From Mageeibacillus sp. UBA1193 (GTDB lineage Bacteria > Bacillota > Clostridia > Saccharofermentanales > Saccharofermentanaceae), in assembly GCA_002310155.1 (NCBI GenBank), contig DBYF01000056.1, positions 2,516 through 32,180 of the forward strand: DNA of 29,665 nt, written 5' to 3'. A program made the translations under genes and the position numbers. The notes under the pieces are model-generated. The model worked only from the letters and a program-made list of their open reading frames with translations, was not told the DNA's origin and made no database searches. Below, piece after piece: positions 15,303-23,730 of the stretch (within the stretch, counting starts at the first letter, position 1; each line of letters begins with the position of its first letter).

Positions 15303-15991
15303 CAGGAATTGACCTCGAACTTATAACCGACACCGTAAACGGTGATCAGGGACCACGGAGCCCCATCATAATAGATCTTCTGACGGATACGCTTGATGTG
15401 CGTATCAACGGTACGTGTATCACCGAAATAGTCATAGCCCCAGATCAGGGAAAGGATCTGTTCACGGTCCATGACCTGACCGATATGGGAAGCGAGAAGA
15501 TGAAGGATCTCAACTTCCTTCGGTGTGCAGGGAACGAGTTCGCCCTTGACCTTGACCTGATAGTTATCCAGGTTGATCTCAAGTCCTTCGAAACGGAGGA
15601 GAGAAGTATTCTCCTGAGGTTCGTTGATACGACGGAGGACCGCCTTGATACGTGCGATTACTTCTCTAGGAGAGAAGGGCTTAACAATATAGTCATCCGC
15701 ACCGAGCTCAAGTCCGAGTACTCGGTCGATCTCCTCGCCCTTAGCGGTGAGGATAATGATCGGTGTGGAAAGAGTCTTTCTGATCTCACGGCAGACTTCG
15801 ATACCGGTCTTCTCCGGCATCATGACGTCGAGAATGATCAGGTCAGGCTTATCGGAAGCAACATGCGCCAGTGCATCACGTCCATCGTAAGCGCTGGAGT
15901 ATGTGAAGTGTTCATTTTCGAAATACAGACCCAGGGACTCGTGTACGACCGGGTCATCATCACAGATCAAAATATGAGGAGCAGTAGCCAT
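15302..15991 (-). CDS. OmpR/PhoB-family response regulator
   Basis: This 229-residue transcription regulator has a receiver domain (about 5-120) with the acidic pocket D-D-D (11-13), phosphoacceptor Asp55 in I-L-D-V-M-M-P, the Thr of I-L-T-A and Lys of V-K-P-F. A winged-helix DNA-binding domain follows (about 135-227), with R-T-V-D-T-H-I-K-R-I-R-Q-K as the recognition region and the V-Y-G-V-G-Y-K end. ATG 15991 is used because the receiver fold begins right there and a GAGG site lies about 10 nt upstream; longer in-frame starts add a non-conserved stretch. It is the first gene of a three-gene minus-strand unit with the kinase and the RluF-like gene. Its regulon is not visible from this window. 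Confidence 0.95.
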   Translation of the reverse strand: MATAPHILICDDDPVVHESLGLYFENEHFTYSSAYDGRDALAHVASDKPDLIILDVMMPEKTGIEVCREIRKTLSTPIIILTAKGEEIDRVLGLELGADDYIVKPFSPREVIARIKAVLRRINEPQENTSLLRFEGLEINLDNYQVKVKGELVPCTPKEVEILHLLASHIGQVMDREQILSLIWGYDYFGDTRTVDTHIKRIRQKIYYDGAPWSLITVYGVGYKFEVNS

Positions 15992-16024
15992 TATCCATTT
16001 ACCTCGTCTTACAACATTACATCT

Positions 16025-16085
16025 ATTATAATCTAAAATTCGGTTTACAAACAAACTTTTTTCAAATACAAGAAAATGCTATACT
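16025..16085. promoter_or_regulatory. Divergent promoter region between the response regulator and methyltransferase genes
   Basis: On the minus strand a perfect TATAAT (16030-16025) with TTGTTT about 18 nt upstream would drive the regulator-kinase-RluF genes. On the plus strand an extended -10, TGCTATACT (16077-16085), would drive the methyltransferase gene and those after it. The AT-rich stretch between them holds no obvious palindrome. Confidence 0.55.
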
Positions 16086-16149
16086 GATACCAAGTGTCGG
16101 GCCGTCCGGTAAAGGCACAATCTTCGAAGGAAAAAGAGCGGGAAAAGGT

Positions 16150-17058
16150 ATGTTTTTAGCGGATAGATGGTCTGATTTCGAATTGCTTTACTGTGGTGAA
16201 GGAGAGAAATATGAGCGGTGGGGAGATATTTATCTTCAGCGCCCGGATCCACAGGCGATCTGGCCGAAGACAGGCTACTACGGAATGAAGGAGACATCCT
16301 GGCCGAAACCGCACGCTCTTTATCACAGAAGTGAGAGTGGAGGAGGCTCCTGGAGCAAGGAGAAACCGATGCCCCAGAAGTGGAAGATCCATTATGATGC
16401 GGTCGGACGTCCGCTGACATTTATCATTGAACCCACAAGTTTCAAACACACAGGTCTTTTTCCCGAGCAGGCAGCGAACTGGGATTTCTGCGGAAAGCTG
16501 ATCCAGAAAGCCGTGAAGCAGGGAAGAAAACCGAGGATCCTGAATCTGTTCGCGTATACCGGTGGCGCGACGATGGCATTTGCGGCTGCAGGTGCAGGTG
16601 AAGTCGTTCATGTTGACGCCAGTAAGGGAATGGTTCAGAGAGCCAAGGAGAACATGATGGCCAGCGGTCTGGATGACTGCTATATCCGCTTTATCGTGGA
16701 AGACTGCGGTAAGTTCGTAGATAGAGAGATCAGAAGAGGCAGAACTTACGACGGGATCATCATGGATCCTCCGGCATATGGCCGCGGACCTTCCGGAGAA
16801 ATGTGGAAACTTGAAGATGCGCTTTTCCCGCTGGTTGAGAAGTGCGAGAAACTGATCTCGGATGATCCGTTATTCTTCCTGATCAATTCCTATACCACAG
16901 GACTTTCTTCGATGGTCATCGAGGATATCCTCCGTCTGGCCGTGAAGTCAAAGCACGGCGGTACTGTCGTGTCAGAAGAACTCGGACTTCCATGTACGAA
17001 AATGGACTGCATTCTGCCGTGCGGAAGTACGGGAAGATGGATGAAAGAGGATCTCTAG
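16150..17058 (+). CDS. RlmI-like class I SAM-dependent methyltransferase
   Basis: This 302-residue enzyme should transfer a methyl group from S-adenosylmethionine, most likely to RNA. Motif I (L-N-L-F-A-Y-T-G-G-A-T, about 131-141), the acidic loop H-V-D-A-S (154-158) and the catalytic-type motif D-P-P-A-Y-G-R-G (206-213) match the RlmI/YccW group that makes 5-methylcytosine 1962 in 23S rRNA. It lacks the N-terminal PUA domain of E. coli RlmI (about 396 residues), so the substrate could differ. An N-terminal domain of about 100 residues with many aromatic residues precedes the Rossmann fold. The AAAAGG site is just before the ATG. The stop is 1 nt from the ATG of the RluA-family gene, which suggests a shared transcript of RNA-modification genes. 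Substrate is inferred. Confidence 0.88.
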   Translation: MFLADRWSDFELLYCGEGEKYERWGDIYLQRPDPQAIWPKTGYYGMKETSWPKPHALYHRSESGGGSWSKEKPMPQKWKIHYDAVGRPLTFIIEPTSFKHTGLFPEQAANWDFCGKLIQKAVKQGRKPRILNLFAYTGGATMAFAAAGAGEVVHVDASKGMVQRAKENMMASGLDDCYIRFIVEDCGKFVDREIRRGRTYDGIIMDPPAYGRGPSGEMWKLEDALFPLVEKCEKLISDDPLFFLINSYTTGLSSMVIEDILRLAVKSKHGGTVVSEELGLPCTKMDCILPCGSTGRWMKEDL

Positions 17059-17059
17059 G

Positions 17060-17761
17060 ATGGATACACCCAGGATCCTCTTTGAAGATAATCATCTGCT
17101 GGTAGCCGTAAAACCTGCGGGAGTCCTCTCCCAGAGTGATACGACTGGTGCTCCGGATATGCTGACACTTCTCAAGGCATATCTTGTGGAGAAATACCAT
17201 AAGCCGGGAGAAGCCTATTTAGGACTTCTTCACCGCCTCGACAGACCTGTCCGGGGTGTCATGGTATTTGCCAAGACCAGTAAGTGTGCCTCAAGGATCA
17301 GTGAACAGATCCGGAACCGTACCGTGAAGAAGAAATACCGTGCAGTAGTTTATGGTGTTCCGGAGAAGAAACAGGGGGAGATATGTTCGTATCTTCTCAA
17401 GAACAGTAAGACCAATCTGGTCGATGTTTTCGAAACAAGGGAGAAGGCTCCGAAAGATGCGAAGGAGTGTTCTCTGGATTATGAAGTGATCGGGGAAGGA
17501 AGGATCGCCGGTGTACCGGTATCCCTGCTTGCGGTGGATCTTCACACAGGCCGTTCCCATCAGATCAGAGCGCAGCTTTCATCGATCGGTCATCCGATCG
17601 TTGGAGACCGTAAATACGGGAAAGGACCGAACCGTTTCTCCGGTGATATCCTCCTGGAGTCCTATCACCTTGAGGTCGACCACCCCGTAAGTCATGAGAG
17701 GCTGATCTTTGAGATCCCTCTCTCTGAAGAAGAACCATGGAAACAATTTGCAAAGGAGTGA
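17060..17761 (+). CDS. RluA-family pseudouridine synthase
   Basis: This 233-residue protein isomerises uridine in rRNA or tRNA. The RluA motif H-R-L-D-R-P-V-R-G (58-66) includes catalytic Asp61, and the downstream L-H-T-G-R-S-H-Q-I-R-A-Q and H-P-I-V-G-D-x-K-Y-G blocks are intact. No S4 domain is present; it starts directly with I-L-F-E-D-N-H-L-L-V-A-V-K-P, so it belongs to the short RluA/TruC-like group rather than RluC or RluD. It follows the methyltransferase stop by 1 nt and precedes the HD gene by 4 nt, pointing to one operon. Which uridine it modifies cannot be told. Confidence 0.92.
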   Translation: MDTPRILFEDNHLLVAVKPAGVLSQSDTTGAPDMLTLLKAYLVEKYHKPGEAYLGLLHRLDRPVRGVMVFAKTSKCASRISEQIRNRTVKKKYRAVVYGVPEKKQGEICSYLLKNSKTNLVDVFETREKAPKDAKECSLDYEVIGEGRIAGVPVSLLAVDLHTGRSHQIRAQLSSIGHPIVGDRKYGKGPNRFSGDILLESYHLEVDHPVSHERLIFEIPLSEEEPWKQFAKE

Positions 17762-17765
17762 GGCA

Positions 17766-18389
17766 ATGGCAGATGATTATGTGATCACGAAGGAACAGCG
17801 TGATGAGAACCAGAAGAAGATCACCGAACTGCTTCTTTCAACGAAGCGTCCGGGAATGGAGAGACTCGTAGAATGGATCGTTACCAAAACGGATTTTTTT
17901 ACGGCGCCTGCATCCACGAAATATCACTTGAACTGCGAAGGGGGACTGGCACTGCACAGTCTGCATGTCTACCAGCGCCTGTCCGAGAAAGTCGCGCAGG
18001 GACTGGTGAAGATCGAACCGGATACGGTGATCATCACATCTCTTTTACATGACCTTTGTAAGGTCAACTTCTATGTCAAAGAGGTCAAGAACGTTAAAGA
18101 AGGCACTAAGATCAACCAGTATGGCAAGGAAGTGGCCAACTGGGTCGAAAAAGAAGTGTGGGGCATTAAGGACTCTTTCCCGGTAGGCCACGGAGAGAAG
18201 TCCTGCTGGTACATCCAGAACTTTATCCGTCTTAAGCCGGAGGAGTATGCCATGATCAGACTTCACATGGGACCGGATAAGAATACTTATCCCGATCCGT
18301 TCTCCGAGACAGCAAAGATTTATCCATCCGTAGTGGCCATTTTTACATCAGACATCGAATCAGCATACATTTTGGAGGAGAAACAATGA
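17766..18389 (+). CDS. HD-domain phosphohydrolase
   Basis: This 207-residue protein carries an HD metal-binding fold: His64 and His67 (L-A-L-H-S-L-H-V), His95-Asp96 (L-L-H-D-L-C-K) and His142 (V-G-H-G-E-K-S), arranged as in metal-dependent phosphohydrolases. Such proteins cleave phosphate esters in nucleotides or RNA, but the substrate is not evident. There is no GYP motif, so it is not a c-di-GMP-type HD-GYP, and there is no RelA/SpoT-type synthetase domain. ATG 17766 is chosen because AAAGGAG lies 7 nt upstream; a longer in-frame version would overlap the RluA gene. Its stop overlaps the GH120 start as ATGA, so the beta-xylosidase is translationally coupled to it. Confidence 0.88.
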   Translation: MADDYVITKEQRDENQKKITELLLSTKRPGMERLVEWIVTKTDFFTAPASTKYHLNCEGGLALHSLHVYQRLSEKVAQGLVKIEPDTVIITSLLHDLCKVNFYVKEVKNVKEGTKINQYGKEVANWVEKEVWGIKDSFPVGHGEKSCWYIQNFIRLKPEEYAMIRLHMGPDKNTYPDPFSETAKIYPSVVAIFTSDIESAYILEEKQ

Positions 18390-20380
18390 TCTATTACGTA
18401 GACCAGAACACGAAGTCCCAGGGATGTGGTACCAAAGAGCATCCTTTCCTGACGATCTCCGCCGCGGCAAAAGTCGCAAAGCCGGGTGATGAAGTCCTCG
18501 TTATGCCGGGTGTATATCGCGAATATGTCGATCCGACTAACGCGGGTACGGAAGATGCCCGCATCACATACCGTTCCGTCGAACCGCTTAAGGCGGTCAT
18601 CACGGGCGCCGAGATCGTTAAGGGCTGGGAAAAGTACAAGGGAAAGACATGGAAAGTCGAGATCGACAACGGCATTTTCGGATCTTATAATCCGTACGAC
18701 ACAAGGATCGGCGGCGACTGGTATTTCTGGCACCGTCATCCGCATACAGGATGTGTTTACATCAACGATGTCGCACTTTATGAAGCAGATACCCTTGAGG
18801 ACTGTCTGAAGGGAGAAAAAGACATCGCTTCCTGGGAGCCGGAAAACTCCACACGCAAGTGGTACTGTGAGCAGAAAGACGGCAAGACCGTTATCTATGC
18901 GAACTTCCAGGGCAAAGATCCGAATAAGGCGAAGGTCGAGATCAACGTCAGAAGAAACTGTTTCTTCCCGAGTAAGACCGGCGTCGGTTATATCACTCTT
19001 TCCGGATTTACAGTTAACAAGGCCGCTACCACATGGGCGCCGCCGGCTGCTTTCCAGGATGGTATGATCGGTCCGCACTGGAGTCGCGGCTGGATCATCG
19101 AGGACTGCGAAGTCAGCCACAGCCGCTGCTGCGGTATTTCTCTTGGTAAGTATCTCGATCCCGAAAACGATCATTACTTCACAAAGTATCGCGTAAAGAG
19201 CCCGACACAGATGGAACGTGACGCCGTCTGCCGTGGCCTGTATCACGGATGGCTGAAGGAAAACATCGGATCGCACATCGTGCGCCGCTGTCATATCCAT
19301 CACTGTGAGCAGACCGGTATCGTCGGCCGTATGGGCTGTGTATTCTCGATCATCGAGGATAACCATATCCATAACATCAACAACATGATGGAAGTTGGCG
19401 GTGCTGAGATCGCGGGCATCAAGCTTCACGCTGCGATCGACGTTATCATGAGAAGAAACCACGTTCACCACTGCACCATGGGTCTTTGGTGTGACTGGCA
19501 GGCACAGGGTACGATCCTCTCGCAGAACCTGCTGCACGATAACCACACTCCTGACTTCGCCAAGAGGATCCCGGGAACCATCATGAGCCAGGATATCTTC
19601 ATCGAAGTCGGTCACGGTCCGACGCTCGTAGATAACAACATCATGCTCAGTAAGGCATCGCTCCGTCTTGCGACAGAGGGTGTCGCTATGGTCAATAACC
19701 TGATCTGCGGTACGTTCCAGGCCATCGGCGGAGGAACCGATGATGTCATCTCCGGCAAGAACCAGCCGAGATACACACCATATCACTTCCCGCACAGAAC
19801 GGAAGTTATGGGCTTCATGAGCATTCTTCACGGCGATGACCGTATTTACAACAACGTATTCGTCCAGAAGTGGCCGATCGAGGAATGCCCGGCAGATGTT
19901 GAACCGAGATTCTTCGATGAGCAGGAAGCGGGTACATTTATTTTCGACGATTATCCGACCTATCAGGAGTGGATCGACTCGTTCCACTTAAATGAACCTA
20001 TGGCTTATGAGTTCAAGATCATGGAAAAGCACTTCCAGCACCTGCCGGTATGGATCAACAGCAATGTTTACTTAAACGGCGCAAAGGCATGGAAGAAGGA
20101 AGAGAAGAACCTGATCGTCAAGAGATTCAAGGCAACGGCAGATATTGTGGAGAGAAACGGCAAGTATGTACTCGTCACCAATATCTTTAAGAAGATCGCG
20201 GATTTCTCCTGCGGCATCATCAACACCGATATCCTCGGAAAAGCGTTCCAGCCGGATCAGCGTTACGAGAATACAGATGGTTCCGATATCGTCTTCAATT
20301 ATGACTATTTCGGAAAAGACCGTGGCGTAACCACGATTGCGGGTCCTTTTGCCGAGGTAAAGGACGAATACGAGGTATAA
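18386..20380 (+). CDS. GH120 family beta-xylosidase
   Basis: This 664-residue protein should remove xylose from the ends of xylo-oligosaccharides. It starts without a signal peptide, so it works in the cytoplasm. The N-terminus (Y-Y-V-D-Q-N-T, then K-E-H-P-F-L-T-I-S-A-A-A) and the long stretch of N-x-I/H-x-N rungs show a right-handed parallel beta-helix. It resembles the Thermoanaerobacterium GH120 enzyme XylC closely, including Y-A-N-F-Q-G-K-D-P-N and W-A-P-P. By comparison with XylC, Asp370 (W-C-D-W-Q-A-Q-G-T) is the expected nucleophile and Glu407 (F-I-E-V-G-H-G-P) the acid/base, both present. The stretch between them is about 14 residues longer than I recall for XylC. The ribosome site GGAGGAG lies just before ATG 18386. 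A terminator follows. Confidence 0.92.
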   Translation: MIYYVDQNTKSQGCGTKEHPFLTISAAAKVAKPGDEVLVMPGVYREYVDPTNAGTEDARITYRSVEPLKAVITGAEIVKGWEKYKGKTWKVEIDNGIFGSYNPYDTRIGGDWYFWHRHPHTGCVYINDVALYEADTLEDCLKGEKDIASWEPENSTRKWYCEQKDGKTVIYANFQGKDPNKAKVEINVRRNCFFPSKTGVGYITLSGFTVNKAATTWAPPAAFQDGMIGPHWSRGWIIEDCEVSHSRCCGISLGKYLDPENDHYFTKYRVKSPTQMERDAVCRGLYHGWLKENIGSHIVRRCHIHHCEQTGIVGRMGCVFSIIEDNHIHNINNMMEVGGAEIAGIKLHAAIDVIMRRNHVHHCTMGLWCDWQAQGTILSQNLLHDNHTPDFAKRIPGTIMSQDIFIEVGHGPTLVDNNIMLSKASLRLATEGVAMVNNLICGTFQAIGGGTDDVISGKNQPRYTPYHFPHRTEVMGFMSILHGDDRIYNNVFVQKWPIEECPADVEPRFFDEQEAGTFIFDDYPTYQEWIDSFHLNEPMAYEFKIMEKHFQHLPVWINSNVYLNGAKAWKKEEKNLIVKRFKATADIVERNGKYVLVTNIFKKIADFSCGIINTDILGKAFQPDQRYENTDGSDIVFNYDYFGKDRGVTTIAGPFAEVKDEYEV

Positions 20381-20411
20381 GATCCGCTTCGGAAAACCAG
20401 ACAAATTATGA

Positions 20412-20460
20412 GAGACGTTCCCGTTGGAAGTATCCTTCGGGAACGTTTCTTTGTCATTTT
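20412..20460 (+). terminator. Intrinsic terminator of the GH120 gene
   Basis: A 12-bp stem, GAGACGTTCCCG (20412-20423) with CGGGAACGTTTC (20438-20449), encloses a 14-nt loop that can itself pair GGA with TCC. It is followed by TTTGTCATTTTT. It ends the methyltransferase-to-GH120 unit and separates it from ileS. Confidence 0.8.
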
Positions 20461-20493
20461 TGACGAAATTGTCTCTATAATATAAAAAATATA

Positions 20494-20520
20494 CTCACAC
20501 AAGGCATCGTATGTTATAAT
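20494..20520 (+). promoter_or_regulatory. Promoter of ileS and the downstream cluster
   Basis: TGTTATAAT (20512-20520) is a perfect extended -10; CTCACA (20494-20499) is a weak -35 with a short spacer. Transcription would begin near 20527, leaving a leader of under 30 nt, too short for a T-box. No T-box GGTGGNACC-type motif was seen between 20381 and 20553. Confidence 0.6.
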
Positions 20521-20553
20521 GACGGGAGCTTTTAGAGAAGTAGAGGTTTTACT

Positions 20554-23500
20554 ATGTATAAAAAAGTATCGCCGGATATGAAGTTTATCGATCGCGAGAA
20601 GGAAGTACTGGCCTTCTGGAAAGCAAATGACATCCAGAAGAAGTCCATTCGTCCGGAAAAGGACGGAACTCCGAATTTTACGCTGTATGACGGCCCGCCG
20701 ACAGCAAACGGCAAGCCGCACATCGGACATATTAAGACCCGTGTCATTAAGGACGTAGTTCCGAGATACCATACCATGAAGGGTGAGCACGTACAGTTTA
20801 AGGCGGGCTGGGATACACACGGCCTTCCGGTTGAGCTGGAAGTTGAGAAGATGCTCGGTATCAACGGTAAGCCTCAGATCGAGGAGTACGGCGTTGAGCC
20901 TTTCATCAAAAAGTGTAAGGAATCCGTATGGAAGTACAAGGAAGAGTGGGAGCAGATGTCTGACCGTGTTGGTTTCTGGGCAGACATGGAGCACCCGTAC
21001 GTAACATACGACAACACATACATCGAGTCCGAGTGGTGGGCTCTGAAGACTCTCTGGGATAAGGGAATGCTCTATAAGGGCCACAAGATCGTTCCGTACT
21101 GCCCGCGCTGCGGTACCGCTCTTTCGAGCCACGAAGTTGCTCAGGGCTATAAGGCTGTAAAAGAGAACTCCGTATTCGTACGCTTTAAGGTAGTCGGTGA
21201 AGAGGATACCTACTTTGCCGCATGGACAACAACACCGTGGACACTCCCGTCGAACGTCGCACTCTGCGTCAGCCCGACAGATGAGTATGTAAAGATCTCT
21301 GTTTCCAAGGATCTCGACGGAACTGAGAAGAAGGTCATGTACTACATGGCCGGCTGCCTCGTTCCTCAGCTTTTCGATGAGTATGAGATCATCGAGAGAT
21401 ATGAGGGTACCGAGCTCGTCGGTAAGAAGTACGAGTCTCTGTTCCCGTATTCTGCAGATGCAGTTGCCAAGAGCAGAAAAGAAGCTTTCAAGGTCTGCGC
21501 AGACAGCTACGTAACCATGAGCGACGGTACCGGTATCGTTCATATCGCACCGGCATTCGGTGAAGACGACGCAAGAGTCGGCCGTGATAATGATCTTCCG
21601 TTCGTACAGCTCGTTAAGGAAGACGGTACGCTTCCGGAGGAGTGCGATGAGTTTGCCGGTCTTTTCGTTAAGGATGCTGACCCGCTCATCATCAAGAAAC
21701 TCAACATGGAAGGCAAGCTCCTGAAGAAGATGCCTTATGAGCATGACTATCCGTTCTGCTGGAGATGCGATACTCCGCTTATCTACTACGCAAGATCTTC
21801 CTGGTTCATCGCAATGACCAAGGTCAAGGATCAGCTCGTAGCTTCTAACCGTATGGCGAACTGGTATCCGGAAACGATCCGTGACGGCCGTATGGGTAAC
21901 TTCCTTGAGAACGTAGTTGACTGGGGTATCTCCCGTGAGCGCTACTGGGGTACACCGCTTCCGGTATGGGAGTGCGAATGCGGACATCGTCAGTGCATCG
22001 GTTCCATCGAAGAACTGAAGGAAAAGTCTACAGACTGCCCGGACGATATCGAACTGCATAAGCCTTACGTTGATAACGTACACGTTACCTGCGAGAAGTG
22101 CGGTAAGCCGATGACTCGTGTTTCTGAGGTAATCGACTGCTGGTTCGACTCCGGTGCGATGCCGTTTGCCCAGTTCCACTATCCTTTCGAGAACAAAGAG
22201 TTCTTCGAGTCCCACTATCCGTGCCAGTTCATCTCTGAGGCACTCGACCAGACACGTGGATGGTTCTATTCACTCCTGGCAATCAGCACACAGCTGTTCC
22301 AGAGATCTCCGTTCGAGAACGTTATCGTTATGGGTCTCGTTCAGGATAAGGACGGCATCAAGATGAGTAAGCATAAGGGCAACGTTGTTGACCCGTGGGA
22401 TATCCTGAACCGTCAGGGTGCAGATGCGGCAAGATGGTATTTCTACAGTGCAAACGCACCGTGGCTGCCGTCCCGTTTCGACCACAGCAATGTAGATAAG
22501 ATCCTCGGTAAGTTTATGGGTACTCTGTGGAACACATACGCGTTCTACATCCTGTACGCTGAGATCGATCAGTTCGATCCTACAAAGTACAGCCTCGAGT
22601 ACGATAAGCTCTCTGTTATGGATAAGTGGATCCTGTCGAGACTTGCTTCTCTCGAGAAGACAGTAGACAGCAAGATGCAGGGTTATGACATCACAGGCGC
22701 ATCCCGTCTGATGGAGAACTTTGTAGACGATCTTTCCAACTGGTATGTACGTCGCGGCCGCGACAGATACTGGGGCAAGGAAATGACTCAGGATAAGATC
22801 AACGCTTTCATGACACTGTATACGGTTCTTGAGCAGTTCACACGTCTGGCCGCTCCGTTTATCCCGTTCATGACTGAGGCGATCTACCAGAACCTCGTCC
22901 GTTCTGTTGATGAGAATGCTCCGATGTCCATCCACATGTGTGACTACCCGGTAGCTGACGAATCCTGGATCGACGAAGATCTCGAGAGAAATATGGATGA
23001 TGTCCAGCAGATCGTTACTCTGGCACTGTCCTGCCGTCAGACAGCTAACCTCAAGATCCGTCAGCCTCTCAGCAAGCTCTACGCGGTATGCGAAGATGAA
23101 CTGCCGGCTGAGTACCAGACGATCATCAAGGAAGAGCTGAATGTTCATGAAGTAGAATTCCTGAAGGATGCTTCTTCGCTCCTGGATTACAAGTTCAAAC
23201 CGCAGCTGAGAACACTGGGTAGAAAACTCGGCGCGAAGCTCAATGCTGCTAAGGAAGTCATCGCGGCTCTCCCGGGTAAGGAGACCATGGCGGCTCTCGA
23301 TAAGGACGGTAAAATCAATATCGAAGTTGAAGGAGAGACCTTCGAACTTCTGACAGAAGACCTGCTTGTTGAAAACGTCCAGCCGGAAGGCCTTTCTACT
23401 CAGGCGGATAAGGGCTTTACAGTATCTCTTGATACCAAGCTTAATGACGCTCTGATCGAAGAAGGTTTCGTCCGTGAGATCGTTTCCAAGATCCAGAACC

Positions 23501-23706
23501 AGAGAAAGAAGTCCGGTTTTGAGGTTACAGACAGGATCACAGTGAAGTATTCCTGTGGCGAAAAGCTTGCTGCCGTATTTACAAAGTTCGGTGAGCAGAT
23601 CGCTTCTGATGTTCTTGCGACCAGCATCACAGAAGGTTCTGAGGATGACAGCACAGAACTCGATATCAACGGTGAGAAGGTAAGCCTTTCTCTGAAAAAA
23701 GCATAA
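20554..23706 (+). CDS. ileS: Isoleucyl-tRNA synthetase, type 2
   Basis: This class I synthetase (1050 residues) charges tRNA-Ile. HIGH is at 56-59 and KMSK at 603-606 (followed by H-K-G-N-V). The editing domain is seen in A-W-T-T-T-P-W-T-L-P-S-N and G-W-D-T-H-G-L-P-V-E. Two Cys pairs are present, C-P-R-C near 186 and C-E-K-C near 515. Length, the K-M-S-K-H-K-G motif, the V-E-L-E-V-E-K segment after D-T-H-G-L-P and the lack of the C-terminal zinc finger place it in the IleRS2 (eukaryote-like) group, which is often naturally tolerant of mupirocin. It has its own promoter, and the next gene follows after 24 nt. It leads the long rightward cluster. Assignment to IleRS is very strong; to type 2 it is strong. 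Confidence 0.97.
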   Translation: MYKKVSPDMKFIDREKEVLAFWKANDIQKKSIRPEKDGTPNFTLYDGPPTANGKPHIGHIKTRVIKDVVPRYHTMKGEHVQFKAGWDTHGLPVELEVEKMLGINGKPQIEEYGVEPFIKKCKESVWKYKEEWEQMSDRVGFWADMEHPYVTYDNTYIESEWWALKTLWDKGMLYKGHKIVPYCPRCGTALSSHEVAQGYKAVKENSVFVRFKVVGEEDTYFAAWTTTPWTLPSNVALCVSPTDEYVKISVSKDLDGTEKKVMYYMAGCLVPQLFDEYEIIERYEGTELVGKKYESLFPYSADAVAKSRKEAFKVCADSYVTMSDGTGIVHIAPAFGEDDARVGRDNDLPFVQLVKEDGTLPEECDEFAGLFVKDADPLIIKKLNMEGKLLKKMPYEHDYPFCWRCDTPLIYYARSSWFIAMTKVKDQLVASNRMANWYPETIRDGRMGNFLENVVDWGISRERYWGTPLPVWECECGHRQCIGSIEELKEKSTDCPDDIELHKPYVDNVHVTCEKCGKPMTRVSEVIDCWFDSGAMPFAQFHYPFENKEFFESHYPCQFISEALDQTRGWFYSLLAISTQLFQRSPFENVIVMGLVQDKDGIKMSKHKGNVVDPWDILNRQGADAARWYFYSANAPWLPSRFDHSNVDKILGKFMGTLWNTYAFYILYAEIDQFDPTKYSLEYDKLSVMDKWILSRLASLEKTVDSKMQGYDITGASRLMENFVDDLSNWYVRRGRDRYWGKEMTQDKINAFMTLYTVLEQFTRLAAPFIPFMTEAIYQNLVRSVDENAPMSIHMCDYPVADESWIDEDLERNMDDVQQIVTLALSCRQTANLKIRQPLSKLYAVCEDELPAEYQTIIKEELNVHEVEFLKDASSLLDYKFKPQLRTLGRKLGAKLNAAKEVIAALPGKETMAALDKDGKINIEVEGETFELLTEDLLVENVQPEGLSTQADKGFTVSLDTKLNDALIEEGFVREIVSKIQNQRKKSGFEVTDRITVKYSCGEKLAAVFTKFGEQIASDVLATSITEGSEDDSTELDINGEKVSLSLKKA

Positions 23707-23730
23707 GGACGTTAGTTAGGATCAAGAGGT

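Noticed and set aside
16000..16054. Longer N-terminus for the response regulator from an upstream in-frame start
   Set aside because: The added residues are not part of a receiver domain and overlap the likely promoter; the ATG at 15991 has a suitable ribosome site.
18320..19987. A 555-codon open frame antisense to the GH120 gene
   Set aside because: It mirrors a well-supported coding gene, has no ribosome site of note and no recognisable motif. Long antisense frames arise here because the codon bias avoids triplets that read as stops on the other strand.
20305..22215. A 636-codon open frame antisense to ileS
   Set aside because: Same reason: ileS is unmistakable on the plus strand and the antisense product resembles nothing.
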